Positions 47,093 through 56,308 of a stretch of 64,000 nucleotides of DNA are shown here, one piece after another (position 1 is the first letter of the stretch; each line of letters opens with the position of its first letter). A program made the position numbers and the translations under genes. A model generated the notes under the pieces. That model did no database searches. It saw only the letters and a list, made by a program, of their open reading frames with translations, and was not told the DNA's origin. The DNA is from Photobacterium lipolyticum (lineage in GTDB: Bacteria; Pseudomonadota; Gammaproteobacteria; Enterobacterales; Vibrionaceae): assembly GCF_003026475.1 (NCBI RefSeq), contig NZ_PYMC01000014.1, forward strand, positions 1 to 64,000. Direction: 5' to 3'.

Positions 47093-47983
47093 ATGAACAA
47101 TTTTTCAAAAATGGCATGGCTGAATGCTTCGATGCTGGTGGGCTTGATGATCAGTCTTCCGGCGCAGGCAACAAAACAATATGTGGCAACGCCAGCGCAA
47201 TCGAGTTGGAAGGTCGCTGTTGATACGCCATTAGAATGTCGGATGATCCATGCCATTCCTAGTTACGGAGAAGCGCAATTCACCTCCAGGGCCGGAAAGA
47301 AAATCAACCTTGATTTTGAATTGAAAATGCGTCGTCCGATGGGTGAAACTCGCGATGTTAACCTGATATCTATGCCTGCTCGCTGGATGCCTGGTGACGC
47401 CGCCGAGCCGATCACCCGATTGACGTTTTTTAAACAATTCGATGGTTATGTCGGAGGCCAGATGGCCTGGGCGATGTTGAGTGAATTGGAAGGTGGTCGC
47501 TATCCTACCTTTAGTTATCAAGACTGGCAGCACCGGAATAAAATGATAGAAGTTTCGCTTGCTGCGGTCTCTTTCCAAACCCCTTATCAGCAGTTCAGTC
47601 AGTGCCTGGATAACTTGTTGCCTTATAGCTTTGAAGATATCGCCTTTACGGTACTGCATTATGACAGTGACAGTGATGAACTGAACAAGGCATCACAGAA
47701 GCGACTGGCGCAAATTACGGACTTTGTTCGTTACAGTGATGATATTGATTTAGTGCTGCTTGCCACTTATACCGATTCAGATGGCGGGAAAAATGTGAAT
47801 CAGAACTTGTCTGAACGGCGGGCGAAGAAATTAGAAGAGTACTTTATGTCGCTGGGCTTGCCGGAAAACCGGATTCAGGTTGAGGCTTATGGCAAGCGCC
47901 GGCCGATTGCTGATAATTCAACGCCTATCGGTCGTAATAAAAACCGACGTGTTGTGATTTCGTTAGGCAGAACGATCATTTAG
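47093..47983 (+). CDS. motY: MotY, T-ring protein of the sodium-driven polar flagellar motor
   Basis: This 296-residue periplasmic protein has a signal peptide ending SLPAQA. Its N-terminal domain associates with the basal body in studied vibrios. Its C-terminal OmpA-like domain binds peptidoglycan ([30 protein letters not shown] in part, and [13 protein letters not shown]). MotX and MotY form the T ring that fixes the PomAB stator. Divergence from rnt supports the assignment over a generic OmpA-like protein. A sigma-28-type promoter is seen upstream. Confidence 0.95.
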   Translation: MNNFSKMAWLNASMLVGLMISLPAQATKQYVATPAQSSWKVAVDTPLECRMIHAIPSYGEAQFTSRAGKKINLDFELKMRRPMGETRDVNLISMPARWMPGDAAEPITRLTFFKQFDGYVGGQMAWAMLSELEGGRYPTFSYQDWQHRNKMIEVSLAAVSFQTPYQQFSQCLDNLLPYSFEDIAFTVLHYDSDSDELNKASQKRLAQITDFVRYSDDIDLVLLATYTDSDGGKNVNQNLSERRAKKLEEYFMSLGLPENRIQVEAYGKRRPIADNSTPIGRNKNRRVVISLGRTII

Positions 47984-47995
47984 AAATGGTGTGTC

Positions 47996-48052
47996 AGGTT
48001 TGAGTTTCTAGTACCGAGTATCTAGTATCGAGAACCTAGTCTCTCGAACCTG
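47996..48052. repeat. Six degenerate heptads in a hairpin between motY and gloA
   Basis: TTTGAGT, TTCTAGT, ACCGAGT, ATCTAGT, ATCGAGA and ACCTAGT run in exact register from 47999 to 48040. CAGGTTTGAG (47996) and CTCGAACCTG (48043) close the array as a 10-bp arm with one wobble. It lies between convergent genes. Confidence 0.88.
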
Positions 48053-48057
48053 CCTCT

Positions 48058-48450
48058 TTAGCCCCGCTGGATCAGTTCTATCTGGTAGCCATCGGGGTCT
48101 TTAACAAAAGCGATATGCGTTGTTCCGCCTTTCACCGGCCCCGGTTCTCGGGTGACATTACCACCGGATGCTTTGATGGCAGCGCAGGTGGCATAAATAT
48201 CTTCTACCCTAATCGCAATGTGACCGAAGGCACTGCCCACATCGTATTCTGTCGTTCCCCAGTTATAGGTCAACTCAATCACGGCGCCTTGAGTTTCATC
48301 ACCATAACCGACGAATGCCAGGGTGTATTTGTAAGCTTCATTATCATGCTTACGAAGCAGTTCCATGCCCATTACATCAGTATAAAACGCAATAGAGCGG
48401 TCAAGATCGCCAACCCGTAGCATAGTGTGAAGAATACGTCCGTTTGCCAT
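48058..48450 (-). CDS. gloA: Lactoylglutathione lyase (glyoxalase I)
   Basis: This 130-residue metalloenzyme turns the methylglyoxal-glutathione adduct into S-lactoylglutathione. Visible are [20 protein letters not shown] (metal-binding His), IELTYNWG (Glu), GHIAIRV (His) and the C-terminal [10 protein letters not shown] (Glu), giving the family ligand set of a nickel-type enzyme. The ATG at 48450 has GGAGAG 5 bases upstream; the in-frame 48462 start is discarded. It is followed by nth, which lies upstream on the same strand. Confidence 0.96.
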   Translation of the reverse strand: MANGRILHTMLRVGDLDRSIAFYTDVMGMELLRKHDNEAYKYTLAFVGYGDETQGAVIELTYNWGTTEYDVGSAFGHIAIRVEDIYATCAAIKASGGNVTREPGPVKGGTTHIAFVKDPDGYQIELIQRG

Positions 48451-48535
48451 AATGCTCTCCAATGTTCAGGGCTTTCGCCTGTTTGTGATGTTATTAAAAT
48501 TATCGAATAAATGGCTAGCGCTCTACCGATTGCTA

Positions 48536-49177
48536 TTACTCGTCCGGATACACTTTATCTTTGTATTCACAAAGATCTTCGATGATACAGCTACCGCAAC
48601 GTGGCTTGCGGGCTATACAGGTGTAGCGACCATGAAGGATCAACCAATGGTGAACATCGACTCTAAACTCTTTGGGAACCACTTTGAGTAACTTTTCTTC
48701 AACCTGATCGACGTTTTTGCCCATGGCAAACTTGGTACGGTTTGATACCCGGAAGATATGGGTATCAACCGCGATGGTCGGCCAGCCAAAGGCGGTATTC
48801 AGTACGACATTCGCGGTTTTGCGGCCGACGCCGGGTAAGGCTTCAAGCGCTGCACGGTTTTCCGGTATTTCACCACCATGTTTTTCCAGTAAAATTTTGC
48901 AGGTTTTAATGACATTCTCAGCTTTTGAATTGAACAAACCGATAGTCTTTATGTATTCCTTGACGCCTTCAACCCCCAAATCAAAGATGGCTTGGGGCGT
49001 ATTTGCAATCGGGTAGAGTTTGTCTGTTGCCTTGTTGACACTGACATCTGTCGCCTGGGCGGACAGTAGTACTGCGATCAGCAGTTCAAATGGTGAGCTC
49101 CACTTTAGCTCGGTTTCCGGGTGGGGATTTTCTGCCCGAAGGCGTTCAAGGATCTGAACTCGTTTGTCGTTGTTCAT
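48536..49177 (-). CDS. nth: Endonuclease III
   Basis: This DNA glycosylase/AP lyase of 213 residues removes oxidised pyrimidines. The helix-hairpin-helix LPGVGRKTANVVL carries the catalytic Lys, followed by the catalytic Asp in AVDTHIFRVSNR. The 4Fe-4S cluster cysteines follow C-x6-C-x2-C-x5-C (CIARKPRCGSCIIEDLC). The start at 49177 fits the usual length of 211; an extension to 49216 is unlikely. nth after rsxE is the common enterobacterial and Vibrio operon order. Confidence 0.97.
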   Translation of the reverse strand: MNNDKRVQILERLRAENPHPETELKWSSPFELLIAVLLSAQATDVSVNKATDKLYPIANTPQAIFDLGVEGVKEYIKTIGLFNSKAENVIKTCKILLEKHGGEIPENRAALEALPGVGRKTANVVLNTAFGWPTIAVDTHIFRVSNRTKFAMGKNVDQVEEKLLKVVPKEFRVDVHHWLILHGRYTCIARKPRCGSCIIEDLCEYKDKVYPDE

Positions 49178-49285
49178 CGTATATATGGCTTCCTGACTGA
49201 CCGGATCTGCAGACACTGAAGTTGGTGTCGGAGGTTGAGCTTGTCCGTTTTTAATGCCTGCAGATCCGAGATGAATACTCTGCTC

Positions 49286-49984
49286 TTAATTGGCAGATGT
49301 AATACGTACACGCTCAATCGTGGTTTTTTTCTCAGCGGTTGATGATTTCTGCTCGCGCTTCTTATCGATAACGTTTTTCAGGGCAATCATAAAGCCAACA
49401 CCGATAAAGGCTCCGGGTGGCAGCATGGCTAACAGAAAACTACTGTCAAAGCTGAAGACTTCAATGCGCAGAGATGCAGCCCAATCTCCAAGCAGACGAT
49501 CAGCACCATCAAACAACGTACCGTTACCTAAGATTTCCCGCATTGCACCCAGCGCAACCAGCGCCGAAGTCATACCAAGTCCCATCCACAGGCCGTCAAG
49601 GGTTGCCGGAAGAGGATCATTTTTGGAAGCAAAAGATTCTGCACGGCCAATGATGATGCAGTTGGTTACAATCAGTGGAATGAAAATGCCTAAGGATTGA
49701 TACAAACCATAGGTAAAGGCGTTCATCAATAATTGAACACAGGTAACCAGAGACGCAATGATCATGACGAAAATCGGAATGCGGACTTCTGAGGGTACCC
49801 ACTGGCGTACCAGCGACACGATAAGGTTGGATCCGACTAAGACGGCAGTTGTTGCCAGACCTAAGCCTAAGGCATTGGTGACGGTGGCAGACACGGCCAG
49901 CAGGGGGCATAACCCCAGTAGTTGAACAATGGCCGGATTATTTTTCCACAGGCCATTTTTCATTAGTTCTTTATTCAGGCTCAT
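49286..49984 (-). CDS. rsxE: Rsx/Rnf electron transport complex subunit E
   Basis: This 232-residue integral membrane protein has about six helices. It starts [23 protein letters not shown], the RnfE signature, with conserved cysteines in membrane segments that in Rnf complexes hold a 2Fe-2S cluster together with RnfA. It overlaps rsxG by 4 bases, indicating coupled translation. A hydrophilic C-terminal tail follows the last helix. It is the last rsx gene before nth. Confidence 0.96.
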   Translation of the reverse strand: MSLNKELMKNGLWKNNPAIVQLLGLCPLLAVSATVTNALGLGLATTAVLVGSNLIVSLVRQWVPSEVRIPIFVMIIASLVTCVQLLMNAFTYGLYQSLGIFIPLIVTNCIIIGRAESFASKNDPLPATLDGLWMGLGMTSALVALGAMREILGNGTLFDGADRLLGDWAASLRIEVFSFDSSFLLAMLPPGAFIGVGFMIALKNVIDKKREQKSSTAEKKTTIERVRITSAN

Positions 49985-50616
49985 GATTCACCTTGACAAT
50001 TCAGAGGTTGATTAAGGAGTTCCTGTTGATGGCGTTCAAAATACAGTGACACATTTTTAACGGCTTTCACAACTGCACGAGGTGTGATTGTTGCGCCGGT
50101 AAACTGGTCGAAGTCACCGCCATCTTTACGTACCGCCCAAGCTGGATCTTTTTCGCCTTGTAGCTTTTGACCGGTAAAGCTATCGATCCAGTCTGTCACT
50201 CGGGTATCTATTTTATCACCGAGCCCCGGCGTTTCCTGATGGCTCAGTACCCGGACTCCGGTGACAAAACCTTTCATATCCAGACCAACAATGATCTTGA
50301 TAGCACCGTTATAACCATCCGGAGCAATCGCATCAATGGCGACTCCTGTTGGTTCACCGGCTTTCTCTGCGATGTAAGCCGGCATGGGGGCGGAAGTACC
50401 TAAGTATTGCTCGTTGGTGATTGCCGTGCAGTTTTTGTATAGCTCATTGTCATGGCTCTGTGCAGGTATTACCTGATTCAGTACTTTGAGCAGTTCTTTT
50501 TGCTGTTGTTCTATGATCTTATCTTTTGTCAGTAAGTGGGTGACAGAGACAAGGCCTGTTGCGAGCAGCGCAAAAATAGCCAGCACACCACTGTTTTTCT
50601 TCATTGCATTTAGCAT
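49981..50616 (-). CDS. rsxG: Rsx/Rnf electron transport complex subunit G
   Basis: This 211-residue protein has one N-terminal membrane helix and a periplasmic FMN domain. The covalent-flavin threonine lies in [11 protein letters not shown], matching the SGAT motif of RnfG and Nqr[18 protein letters not shown] sequence ([15 protein letters not shown]) is family-typical. It lies 12 bp after rsxD. Confidence 0.96.
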   Translation of the reverse strand: MLNAMKKNSGVLAIFALLATGLVSVTHLLTKDKIIEQQQKELLKVLNQVIPAQSHDNELYKNCTAITNEQYLGTSAPMPAYIAEKAGEPTGVAIDAIAPDGYNGAIKIIVGLDMKGFVTGVRVLSHQETPGLGDKIDTRVTDWIDSFTGQKLQGEKDPAWAVRKDGGDFDQFTGATITPRAVVKAVKNVSLYFERHQQELLNQPLNCQGES

Positions 50617-50628
50617 GATCGTGCGCTC

Positions 50629-51678
50629 CTAGGAATGGCCGTATGTACGGGGGCGAGTGTAGTAATCAATTAAAGGGACACACATGTTCGCCAGTAACAC
50701 GCTGAAAGCAACACCATCAGGGAAGCCGCCCCAGGTACGGATCAGGTATATCAGCACACCAATCAACGCACCAAAGATAATACGACCTTTTACTGTCGTT
50801 GCTGCCGATACCGGATCAGTGGCAATGAAAAAGGCACCTAGCATGGTTGCCCCCGAGAACAGGTGAAAAAGAGGTGATGCCGTACCATCCGGGTTTAGCA
50901 GAAATGCGACACTGCTAATGACAAAGAGCGCACCCAGCATACCGACAGGAATATGCCATTGGATCACCCGCATTTTGAGCATGATTAATCCGCCGAGCAA
51001 GAAACCCAGGTTTATCCATTCCCAGCCAACACCTGCAAAGGTGCCGAATACAGGTTTAGCCATTGCTTCTGTGGTTGTAAGGCCTGTGGTCAATGATGTT
51101 TTCAGCGTATCTAAAGGTGTCGCCATGGTTACGCCGTCAACCGATAAACGCAGTTGATGAACACTGAAACCGTCTTGGGTAAAACCGGTGAAAATCGCCA
51201 ACAGGCTGTCAGTGAGTGATGCAGATTCGGCACTCAATGATAATGGCGGTAGCCAGGTTGTCATCTGTACGGGGAAAGAGATCAGCAGAACAACATAAGC
51301 CACCATCGCGGGATTAAATAGGTTCTGGCCTAATCCGCCATAGAGGTGTTTGGCAATTACGATAGCAAACACCACACCAATGACAGTGATCCACCATGGT
51401 GCGAGTGGTGGGAGCGATATGCTGAGTAACACGCCGGTCAGCAATGCACTGTTATCTCGAATGTACGGCAGAGCCGGGCGCTTTCTGAATTTCATGATGG
51501 CGGCTTCAGAAGTCACCGCGACAACAGAGGCTAAAAGAACCTGAATTAATGTTCCCCAGCCAAAAAAGAACCATTGTGCAGCAACACCTAATGCGGTGCA
51601 TAAAATTACAGTTCGCATGATGTCGCTTGTACTGCGGCGACTATGCGTGTGGGGTGAGCTGGCAATATTAAAAGCCAC
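50629..51678 (-). CDS. rsxD: Rsx/Rnf electron transport complex subunit D
   Basis: This 349-residue membrane protein has about nine to ten helices and is homologous to NqrB. The covalent FMN threonine is expected in the [15 protein letters not shown] block near residue 240. It begins 3 bases after the rsxC stop, and together with RsxA and RsxE forms the ion-translocating membrane core. Confidence 0.95.
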   Translation of the reverse strand: MAFNIASSPHTHSRRSTSDIMRTVILCTALGVAAQWFFFGWGTLIQVLLASVVAVTSEAAIMKFRKRPALPYIRDNSALLTGVLLSISLPPLAPWWITVIGVVFAIVIAKHLYGGLGQNLFNPAMVAYVVLLISFPVQMTTWLPPLSLSAESASLTDSLLAIFTGFTQDGFSVHQLRLSVDGVTMATPLDTLKTSLTTGLTTTEAMAKPVFGTFAGVGWEWINLGFLLGGLIMLKMRVIQWHIPVGMLGALFVISSVAFLLNPDGTASPLFHLFSGATMLGAFFIATDPVSAATTVKGRIIFGALIGVLIYLIRTWGGFPDGVAFSVLLANMCVPLIDYYTRPRTYGHS

Positions 51679-51681
51679 GGT

Positions 51682-53868
51682 TTAGTTTTCCTCGTTATTC
51701 TGTTGAGCTTCTTTTGCTGCCTGTTGGGCCGCTTTACGCGCTTTGGCACGGGCGACGGCAGCAGCGACAGCGGCTTTCTTGGGATCGACATCAGCCGTAT
51801 CGGTCACATCATCAGCCGTTTCAGCATGGGTCTGTTCTGCCTGCTGAGCCGCTTTACGCGCTTTGGCACGGGCAACGGCAGCAGCGACAGCGGCTTTTTT
51901 GGGATCGACATCAGCCGTATCGGTCACATCATCAGCCGTTTCAGCATGGGTCTGTTCTGCCTGCTGAGCCGCCTTGCGCGCTTTGGCACGGGCAACGGCA
52001 GCAGCGACAGCGGCTTTTTTGGGATCGACGTCAGCCGTGTCGGTCACATCGGTCGGTTCAGTCTGAGTTTGCTCTGCCTTTTGAGCCGCCTTGCGCGCTT
52101 TGGCACGGGCAATTGCGGCAGCAACGGCATCTTTCTTCGCATCACCGGTACTTGCAGTACCATCATCTTTTGTCGAAGACTGATCTTTCGAAGAAGACTC
52201 TTCTTTTGCCGCTTTACGTTCGCGAGCCAGGCGCTTACGTTCTTCACGTAGCTTGGCCATTTCCCTGTTATCCGGTAAAGAAGCATCAGGTAAAACGTTA
52301 TCGGATGTTTCCGACTTAACTTGTGCTGCCGATGCCTGCTTTGCTTTTGCCCGGGCAATGGCAGCGGCAACGGCGTCATCGCCACCGGAGCTTGCCATAT
52401 CTTTACGACGATCATCTGCCGCTTTCTTAAAGCGATTTTCACGTTCAGCCTTATCTCGCTCCATACGGGCAGTTTTAGCTTCATAACGCTGTCTTGCTCG
52501 CTCGGCATTGGCTTCATCTTGTTTACGGGTTCGAATTTCAGCTTTTGCCTGGCGGTAGTACTGTACCAATGGGATTTCACTTGGGCAGACATAGGCACAA
52601 GCTCCGCATTCAATACAGTCAAATAAGTTATATTCTTCGCACTTATCAAAATCTTGATCTTTTGCATACCACTGCAATTGTTGCGGTAGCAATGAAACCG
52701 GGCACGCTTCAGCACATGCAGTGCAACGAATACATGCCATTTCTTGATTAGTCGGTGAAATTTCTTTACGGGTCGGTGCCAGAATGCAGTTTGCCGTTTT
52801 GGTTATTGGCACATCACAGTGTGGCAGTGTAAAGCCCATCATCGGGCCGCCCATGATTACGCGTGGCAGTTTCTTATCAGCTTTATAGCCGAATTGCTCC
52901 AGCAGAAAGCTAACGGGTGTTCCTAGTAGCACCCAGGCATTACCCGGTTGCTTAAAGGTGTTGCCTGTTAATGTGACCACGCGCTGGATCAATGGTTCGC
53001 CATTAATAACAGCGCGTTTAATCGCATGAACGGTACCGACGTTCTGCATCAAGATGCCAATATCGGCGGGAATGCCTTTCGCCGGCACTTCTTTTCCTGT
53101 CAGCACTTTGATCAGCTGCTTTTCACCACCGGACGGGTACTTGGTTGGGATCACGCGGATCAAGATACCGTCATCATCAGAGACAGAACGCTTCAGGGCG
53201 TTGATCGCTTCTGGCTTGTTATCTTCAATGCCAATAACCGTCAGTGCCGGTTTTAGAATGTAGCGAATAATACGAATGCCTTCGATCACCTCGGCGGCAT
53301 AATCCTGCATCAGGCGGTCATCAGCGGTGATGTAAGGTTCACATTCGGCGGCATTGATAATAAGCAGATCTGTTTTACCTAACCCACTTTGCAGTTTTCG
53401 TCCGGCAGGGAAGCCTGCACCGCCCATACCGGCAATACCACTTAGACGAATATGCTCAATCAGATCAGCGGCTTCTATATCATTATAGTTACTGAGAGTT
53501 TTTCGTTCACCCCAGCGATCTTCACCATCAGGCTCAATGACGATACATAAATCGGCCAAGCCGGAAGGGTGGGCAATGGTACGTGATTCCACCGCTTTGA
53601 CCGTACCGGATGTCGGTGCATGGATCGGTACACTCAATGCCACATCAGCGTGTGTCAGCGGCTGACCTTTGACTACCTTGTCGCCAGCGGAAACTAAAAT
53701 ATCACCTATTGCACCAATATGTTGTTTCAGGGGAAGTACTAACTCATCAGGAATGATGACGTCTGATATTTCAGATTTATTTGACAGGTTCTTCTGCTCC
53801 GGCGGGTGGATCCCCCCCGGGAAGTCCCATAACTGGCCTTGTTTTAATTGCTCTATGATTGACAGCAT
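51682..53868 (-). CDS. rsxC: Rsx/Rnf electron transport complex subunit C with repeat-rich tail
   Basis: This 728-residue peripheral subunit has a Nqo1-like NADH/FMN-binding core (GLGKTDLLIINAAECEPY, GGAGFPAG) and two 4Fe-4S motifs (CIRCTACAEACP and CIECGACAYVCP, about residues 377-420). The last ~280 residues are Ala/Lys/Arg-rich. They contain repeated AAVAAAVARAKARKAAQQ units separated by acidic Thr/Asp stretches, encoded by 120-bp DNA repeats. Such tails are known in gammaproteobacterial RsxC and vary in length. The tail probably forms charged helices or disordered linkers. Confidence 0.96.
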   Translation of the reverse strand: MLSIIEQLKQGQLWDFPGGIHPPEQKNLSNKSEISDVIIPDELVLPLKQHIGAIGDILVSAGDKVVKGQPLTHADVALSVPIHAPTSGTVKAVESRTIAHPSGLADLCIVIEPDGEDRWGERKTLSNYNDIEAADLIEHIRLSGIAGMGGAGFPAGRKLQSGLGKTDLLIINAAECEPYITADDRLMQDYAAEVIEGIRIIRYILKPALTVIGIEDNKPEAINALKRSVSDDDGILIRVIPTKYPSGGEKQLIKVLTGKEVPAKGIPADIGILMQNVGTVHAIKRAVINGEPLIQRVVTLTGNTFKQPGNAWVLLGTPVSFLLEQFGYKADKKLPRVIMGGPMMGFTLPHCDVPITKTANCILAPTRKEISPTNQEMACIRCTACAEACPVSLLPQQLQWYAKDQDFDKCEEYNLFDCIECGACAYVCPSEIPLVQYYRQAKAEIRTRKQDEANAERARQRYEAKTARMERDKAERENRFKKAADDRRKDMASSGGDDAVAAAIARAKAKQASAAQVKSETSDNVLPDASLPDNREMAKLREERKRLARERKAAKEESSSKDQSSTKDDGTASTGDAKKDAVAAAIARAKARKAAQKAEQTQTEPTDVTDTADVDPKKAAVAAAVARAKARKAAQQAEQTHAETADDVTDTADVDPKKAAVAAAVARAKARKAAQQAEQTHAETADDVTDTADVDPKKAAVAAAVARAKARKAAQQAAKEAQQNNEEN
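51714..52135. repeat. 120-bp tandem repeats inside rsxC
   Basis: The GGGATCGACR boundary recurs at 51781, 51901 and 52021, exactly 120 bp apart. The first full units differ at only a few bases, with a more diverged partial unit to 52135 and another relative near 52340-52380. The high identity indicates recent duplication or ongoing homogenisation. Confidence 0.93.
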
Positions 53869-53870
53869 GG

Positions 53871-54452
53871 TTACTCTACCTTGTCGACGCTAGCTTCTGC
53901 AGGAATGTTAACAACAGGGATCTTATTCAGATCCCACTTCCAGCTTTCCGGAGTGGTTTCAACCGGCACCATTTCAATACAGTCAGTAGGGCAAGGCGAG
54001 ACACAAAGGTCACAACCGGTGCACTCCTCTTTAATCACTGTATGTAGTGCTTTTGTGCCACCAACGATGGCGTCAACAGGACATGCTTGAATACATTTAG
54101 TACAGCCAATACACATGTCTTCGTGAATAAAGGCGACTTTTTTCAGTCCTTTATCTTCGTCATGTGCTGAATCCTGAACTTCAACCCCCATTAGGTCGGC
54201 CAGTTTTTCGATTGTTGCCTGACCTCCCGGAGGACACTTATTTATGTCATCACCATTTGCAATAGCTTCTGCATAGGGGCGACAACCCGGGTAACCACAC
54301 TGGCCACATTGGGTCTGAGGCAGGATTGCATTGATTTGTTCAACAATAGGATCCGCTTCGACTTTGAAACGAATAGAAGCAAAGCCGAGAAGAAGACCAA
54401 AAATTGCGGCTAAAACGGCGATTGCAATCACTGCAATTAAAATTCCGCTCAT
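53871..54452 (-). CDS. rsxB: Rsx/Rnf electron transport complex subunit B
   Basis: This 193-residue Fe-S protein has an N-terminal membrane helix, a [19 protein letters not shown] cluster motif, and two ferredoxin motifs, [12 protein letters not shown] and [12 protein letters not shown]. It passes electrons to the membrane core. It is separated from rsxC by 2 bases and from rsxA by 1. Confidence 0.97.
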   Translation of the reverse strand: MSGILIAVIAIAVLAAIFGLLLGFASIRFKVEADPIVEQINAILPQTQCGQCGYPGCRPYAEAIANGDDINKCPPGGQATIEKLADLMGVEVQDSAHDEDKGLKKVAFIHEDMCIGCTKCIQACPVDAIVGGTKALHTVIKEECTGCDLCVSPCPTDCIEMVPVETTPESWKWDLNKIPVVNIPAEASVDKVE

Positions 54453-54453
54453 C

Positions 54454-55035
54454 TTACAGTTTCACCAATCCAGTAAAGCCCATAAAGGCAAGAGACATCA
54501 GCCCTGCGGTAATCATGGCGATTGAGGCACCTTTAAAAGGTTCAGGCACATCGGCAGCCGCGATTCGCTCACGCATAGAGGCAAACAGAACGAGCACCAG
54601 AGAGAAGCCGACAGCAGCACCGAAACCGTAAATAACCGACTCAATGAAGTTATGACGCTCGTTAATGTTTAACAGGGCAACACCTAACACCGCACAGTTA
54701 GTGGTGATCAGGGGGAGGAAAATCCCGAGTAAACGATAGAGAGTAGGGCTCGTTTTGTGTACCACCATTTCAGTGAACTGTACTACGACAGCGATCACCA
54801 GAATGAAGCATAGGGTGCGTAAGTACTGAATGCCTAAAGGCACCAGAATATAGGCTTCAACCAGGTAAGCGCACACAGAAGCGAGGGTCAGCACAAATGT
54901 GGTCGCTAACCCCATGCCAATTGCAGTTTCCAGTTTCTTTGATACCCCCATGAAAGGGCACAAGCCTAAAAATTTTACCAGTACAAAGTTGTTAACCAAC
55001 ACTGTACCTACGAGTAGTAGCAGGTATTCAGTCAT
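54454..55035 (-). CDS. rsxA: Rsx/Rnf electron transport complex subunit A
   Basis: This 193-residue protein of six helices begins [30 protein letters not shown], the RnfA/NqrE signature (given in part). Two conserved membrane cysteines are visible. It is the first gene of rsxABCDGE. Rnf couples ferredoxin:NAD redox to Na+ or H+ movement; in E. coli Rsx also keeps SoxR reduced. The promoter lies in the 350 bp before the tRNA-Asn genes. Confidence 0.97.
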   Translation of the reverse strand: MTEYLLLLVGTVLVNNFVLVKFLGLCPFMGVSKKLETAIGMGLATTFVLTLASVCAYLVEAYILVPLGIQYLRTLCFILVIAVVVQFTEMVVHKTSPTLYRLLGIFLPLITTNCAVLGVALLNINERHNFIESVIYGFGAAVGFSLVLVLFASMRERIAAADVPEPFKGASIAMITAGLMSLAFMGFTGLVKL

Positions 55036-55392
55036 ACCATCTTAATTATGATTGAAAGTGATCTGCATATTATCTTCCTTTGTACAGGCTATAACAACTC
55101 CCCTAAAGCAGGGTTTTTCCTTATTGATGATGTTTTCATCAATGGTTCAGTATTTGAATGGTGGGGATAAGGTTCTAATTCGCTTATTAATACTCCGTCG
55201 GAGCCTTTGAAAGTCATCAGCGTGCAGTAACAAATGGCGGGGATATTAAGGAGGAGGCAGTTGTTGATTGGCCTCTGTGATTAAGCAAGCAACAAACTGT
55301 TGAAAGTGTCACCGGTCGGTTATTTTTTGAAATATTTATGGTTGACACATTTTAGGAGGCTAGCTAATATCTGGCCCGTAAAACAGAGTGAT

Positions 55393-55468
55393 TCCCCTTT
55401 AGTTCAGTTGGTAGAACGGCGGACTGTTAATCCGTATGTCGCTGGTTCAAGTCCAGCAAGGGGAGCCA
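55393..55468 (+). tRNA. tRNA-Asn (GUU), copy 1
   Basis: The 76-base gene has a 7-bp acceptor stem (TCCCCTT/AAGGGGA), D-loop AGTTCAGTTGGTAGA, anticodon GTT in GGACTGTTAATCC, T-arm GGTTCAAGTCC and an encoded CCA. It is identical to copy 2. Confidence 0.97.
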
Positions 55469-55522
55469 AATTTAGCCTTGTCGCAGTTAACATGATTATA
55501 TGCGGTAAAGCACAGAGATAAT

Positions 55523-55598
55523 TCCCCTTTAGTTCAGTTGGTAGAACGGCGGACTGTTAATCCGTATGTCGCTGGTTCAAGTCCAGCAAGGGGAGCCA
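55523..55598 (+). tRNA. tRNA-Asn (GUU), copy 2
   Basis: Identical in sequence to the gene 130 bp upstream, including the encoded CCA. The two are likely co-transcribed, with an RNase-processed spacer of 54 bases. Confidence 0.97.
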
Positions 55599-55602
55599 CA
55601 TT

Positions 55603-55632
55603 AAAAGCCTCATCTTCGGATGGGGCTTTTTT
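55603..55632 (+). terminator. Terminator of the tRNA-Asn pair
   Basis: AAAAGCCTCATC and GATGGGGCTTTT pair (one wobble) around a TTCG tetraloop, then T. A decayed copy lies 47 bp further on at 55647-55680. Confidence 0.92.
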
Positions 55633-55646
55633 GTACCTGATGATTA

Positions 55647-55680
55647 CTGCTGCAGTATTAAAAGATTTATCTTTGGATAG
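55647..55680 (+). repeat. Decayed duplicate of the tRNA terminator
   Basis: ATTAAAAGATTTATC, TTTGGATAG and the T run align base for base with the real terminator 47 bp upstream, with several stem-weakening changes. Confidence 0.6.
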
Positions 55681-56257
55681 AACTTTTTTGTGGTTATGTC
55701 ACTGCTTTATTGCATGAAGAGCGCTTTATCAAGAGTAATCACTCGTCATTAATTGATTGCAAAATATTACATCAAAAAACACTTGATTTTCTTGGGGCTA
55801 GAACTGGCAGGGGCTTTAGTTAGTTATCCACGGAAACTGTGGATAACTGTGTTGATGGATGTTAGAAAAACGTAATAAGCTAAAGGAATAGTTGATCTAT
55901 CTTGTCCTGCCAGCTGTGAACGCATAAGCATAAGCATTTGTTATTACATCGGAATAAACAGTAATAAAGGAATGTTTAAAAAAATTAGAATAAATGCTTT
56001 AAACTATTTCTTGCGTGAAAGCAACTGTGAATTGATTTAAATCGGAAGTTGAATAAGCTGTGGATGATTCTCATCAATCGTTATGATGAAAAGGAATTTT
56101 ATGCTGTATTTACAAGACGGATTTTCTGCTCTTTCTGGGAGTGATTTACTCCGTGGGCGGTGATAATACGCCTATGGAAAAATTTGATCAATCCCTACTT
56201 TTGATTTTCTTATTATTTATTCGCATTTAGAGCCCGATGTCTAAGTGAAAAGGGTAT
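55681..56257. other. Noncoding region with DnaA-box pair (577 bp)
   Basis: Besides the DnaA-like boxes listed separately, the stretch holds a 20-codon frame at 56101-56163 preceded by AAGGA, too short to call a gene. No RNA gene is recognised. Confidence 0.4.
55824..55846. promoter_or_regulatory. Inverted pair of DnaA boxes
   Basis: TTATCCACG and TGTGGATAA (complement of the perfect box TTATCCACA) face each other across 5 bases inside a 10-bp inverted repeat. A third near-box, TGTGGATGA, is at 56059-56067. Box sequences are clear; a replication-related role is inferred only. Confidence 0.5.
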
Positions 56258-56287
56258 AAAAAAGCCCAGACAGGGTTATCTGGGCTT
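56258..56287 (-). terminator. Terminator of the nucleotidase gene
   Basis: AAGCCCAGA pairs with TCTGGGCTT. The A run on the left gives the U tract in the leftward transcript, 21 bases past the stop. Confidence 0.9.
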
Positions 56288-56308
56288 GGGTATTTTGAGG
56301 GCTATATG

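Noticed and set aside
51703..52319. Plus-strand frames of 182 and 201 codons opposite rsxC
   Set aside because: They are by-products of the 120-bp repeats, with low-complexity peptides and no start signals.
56101..56163. 20-residue small protein with AAGGA upstream
   Set aside because: Too short to judge, no recognisable feature, and a plausible ribosome site alone is weak evidence.
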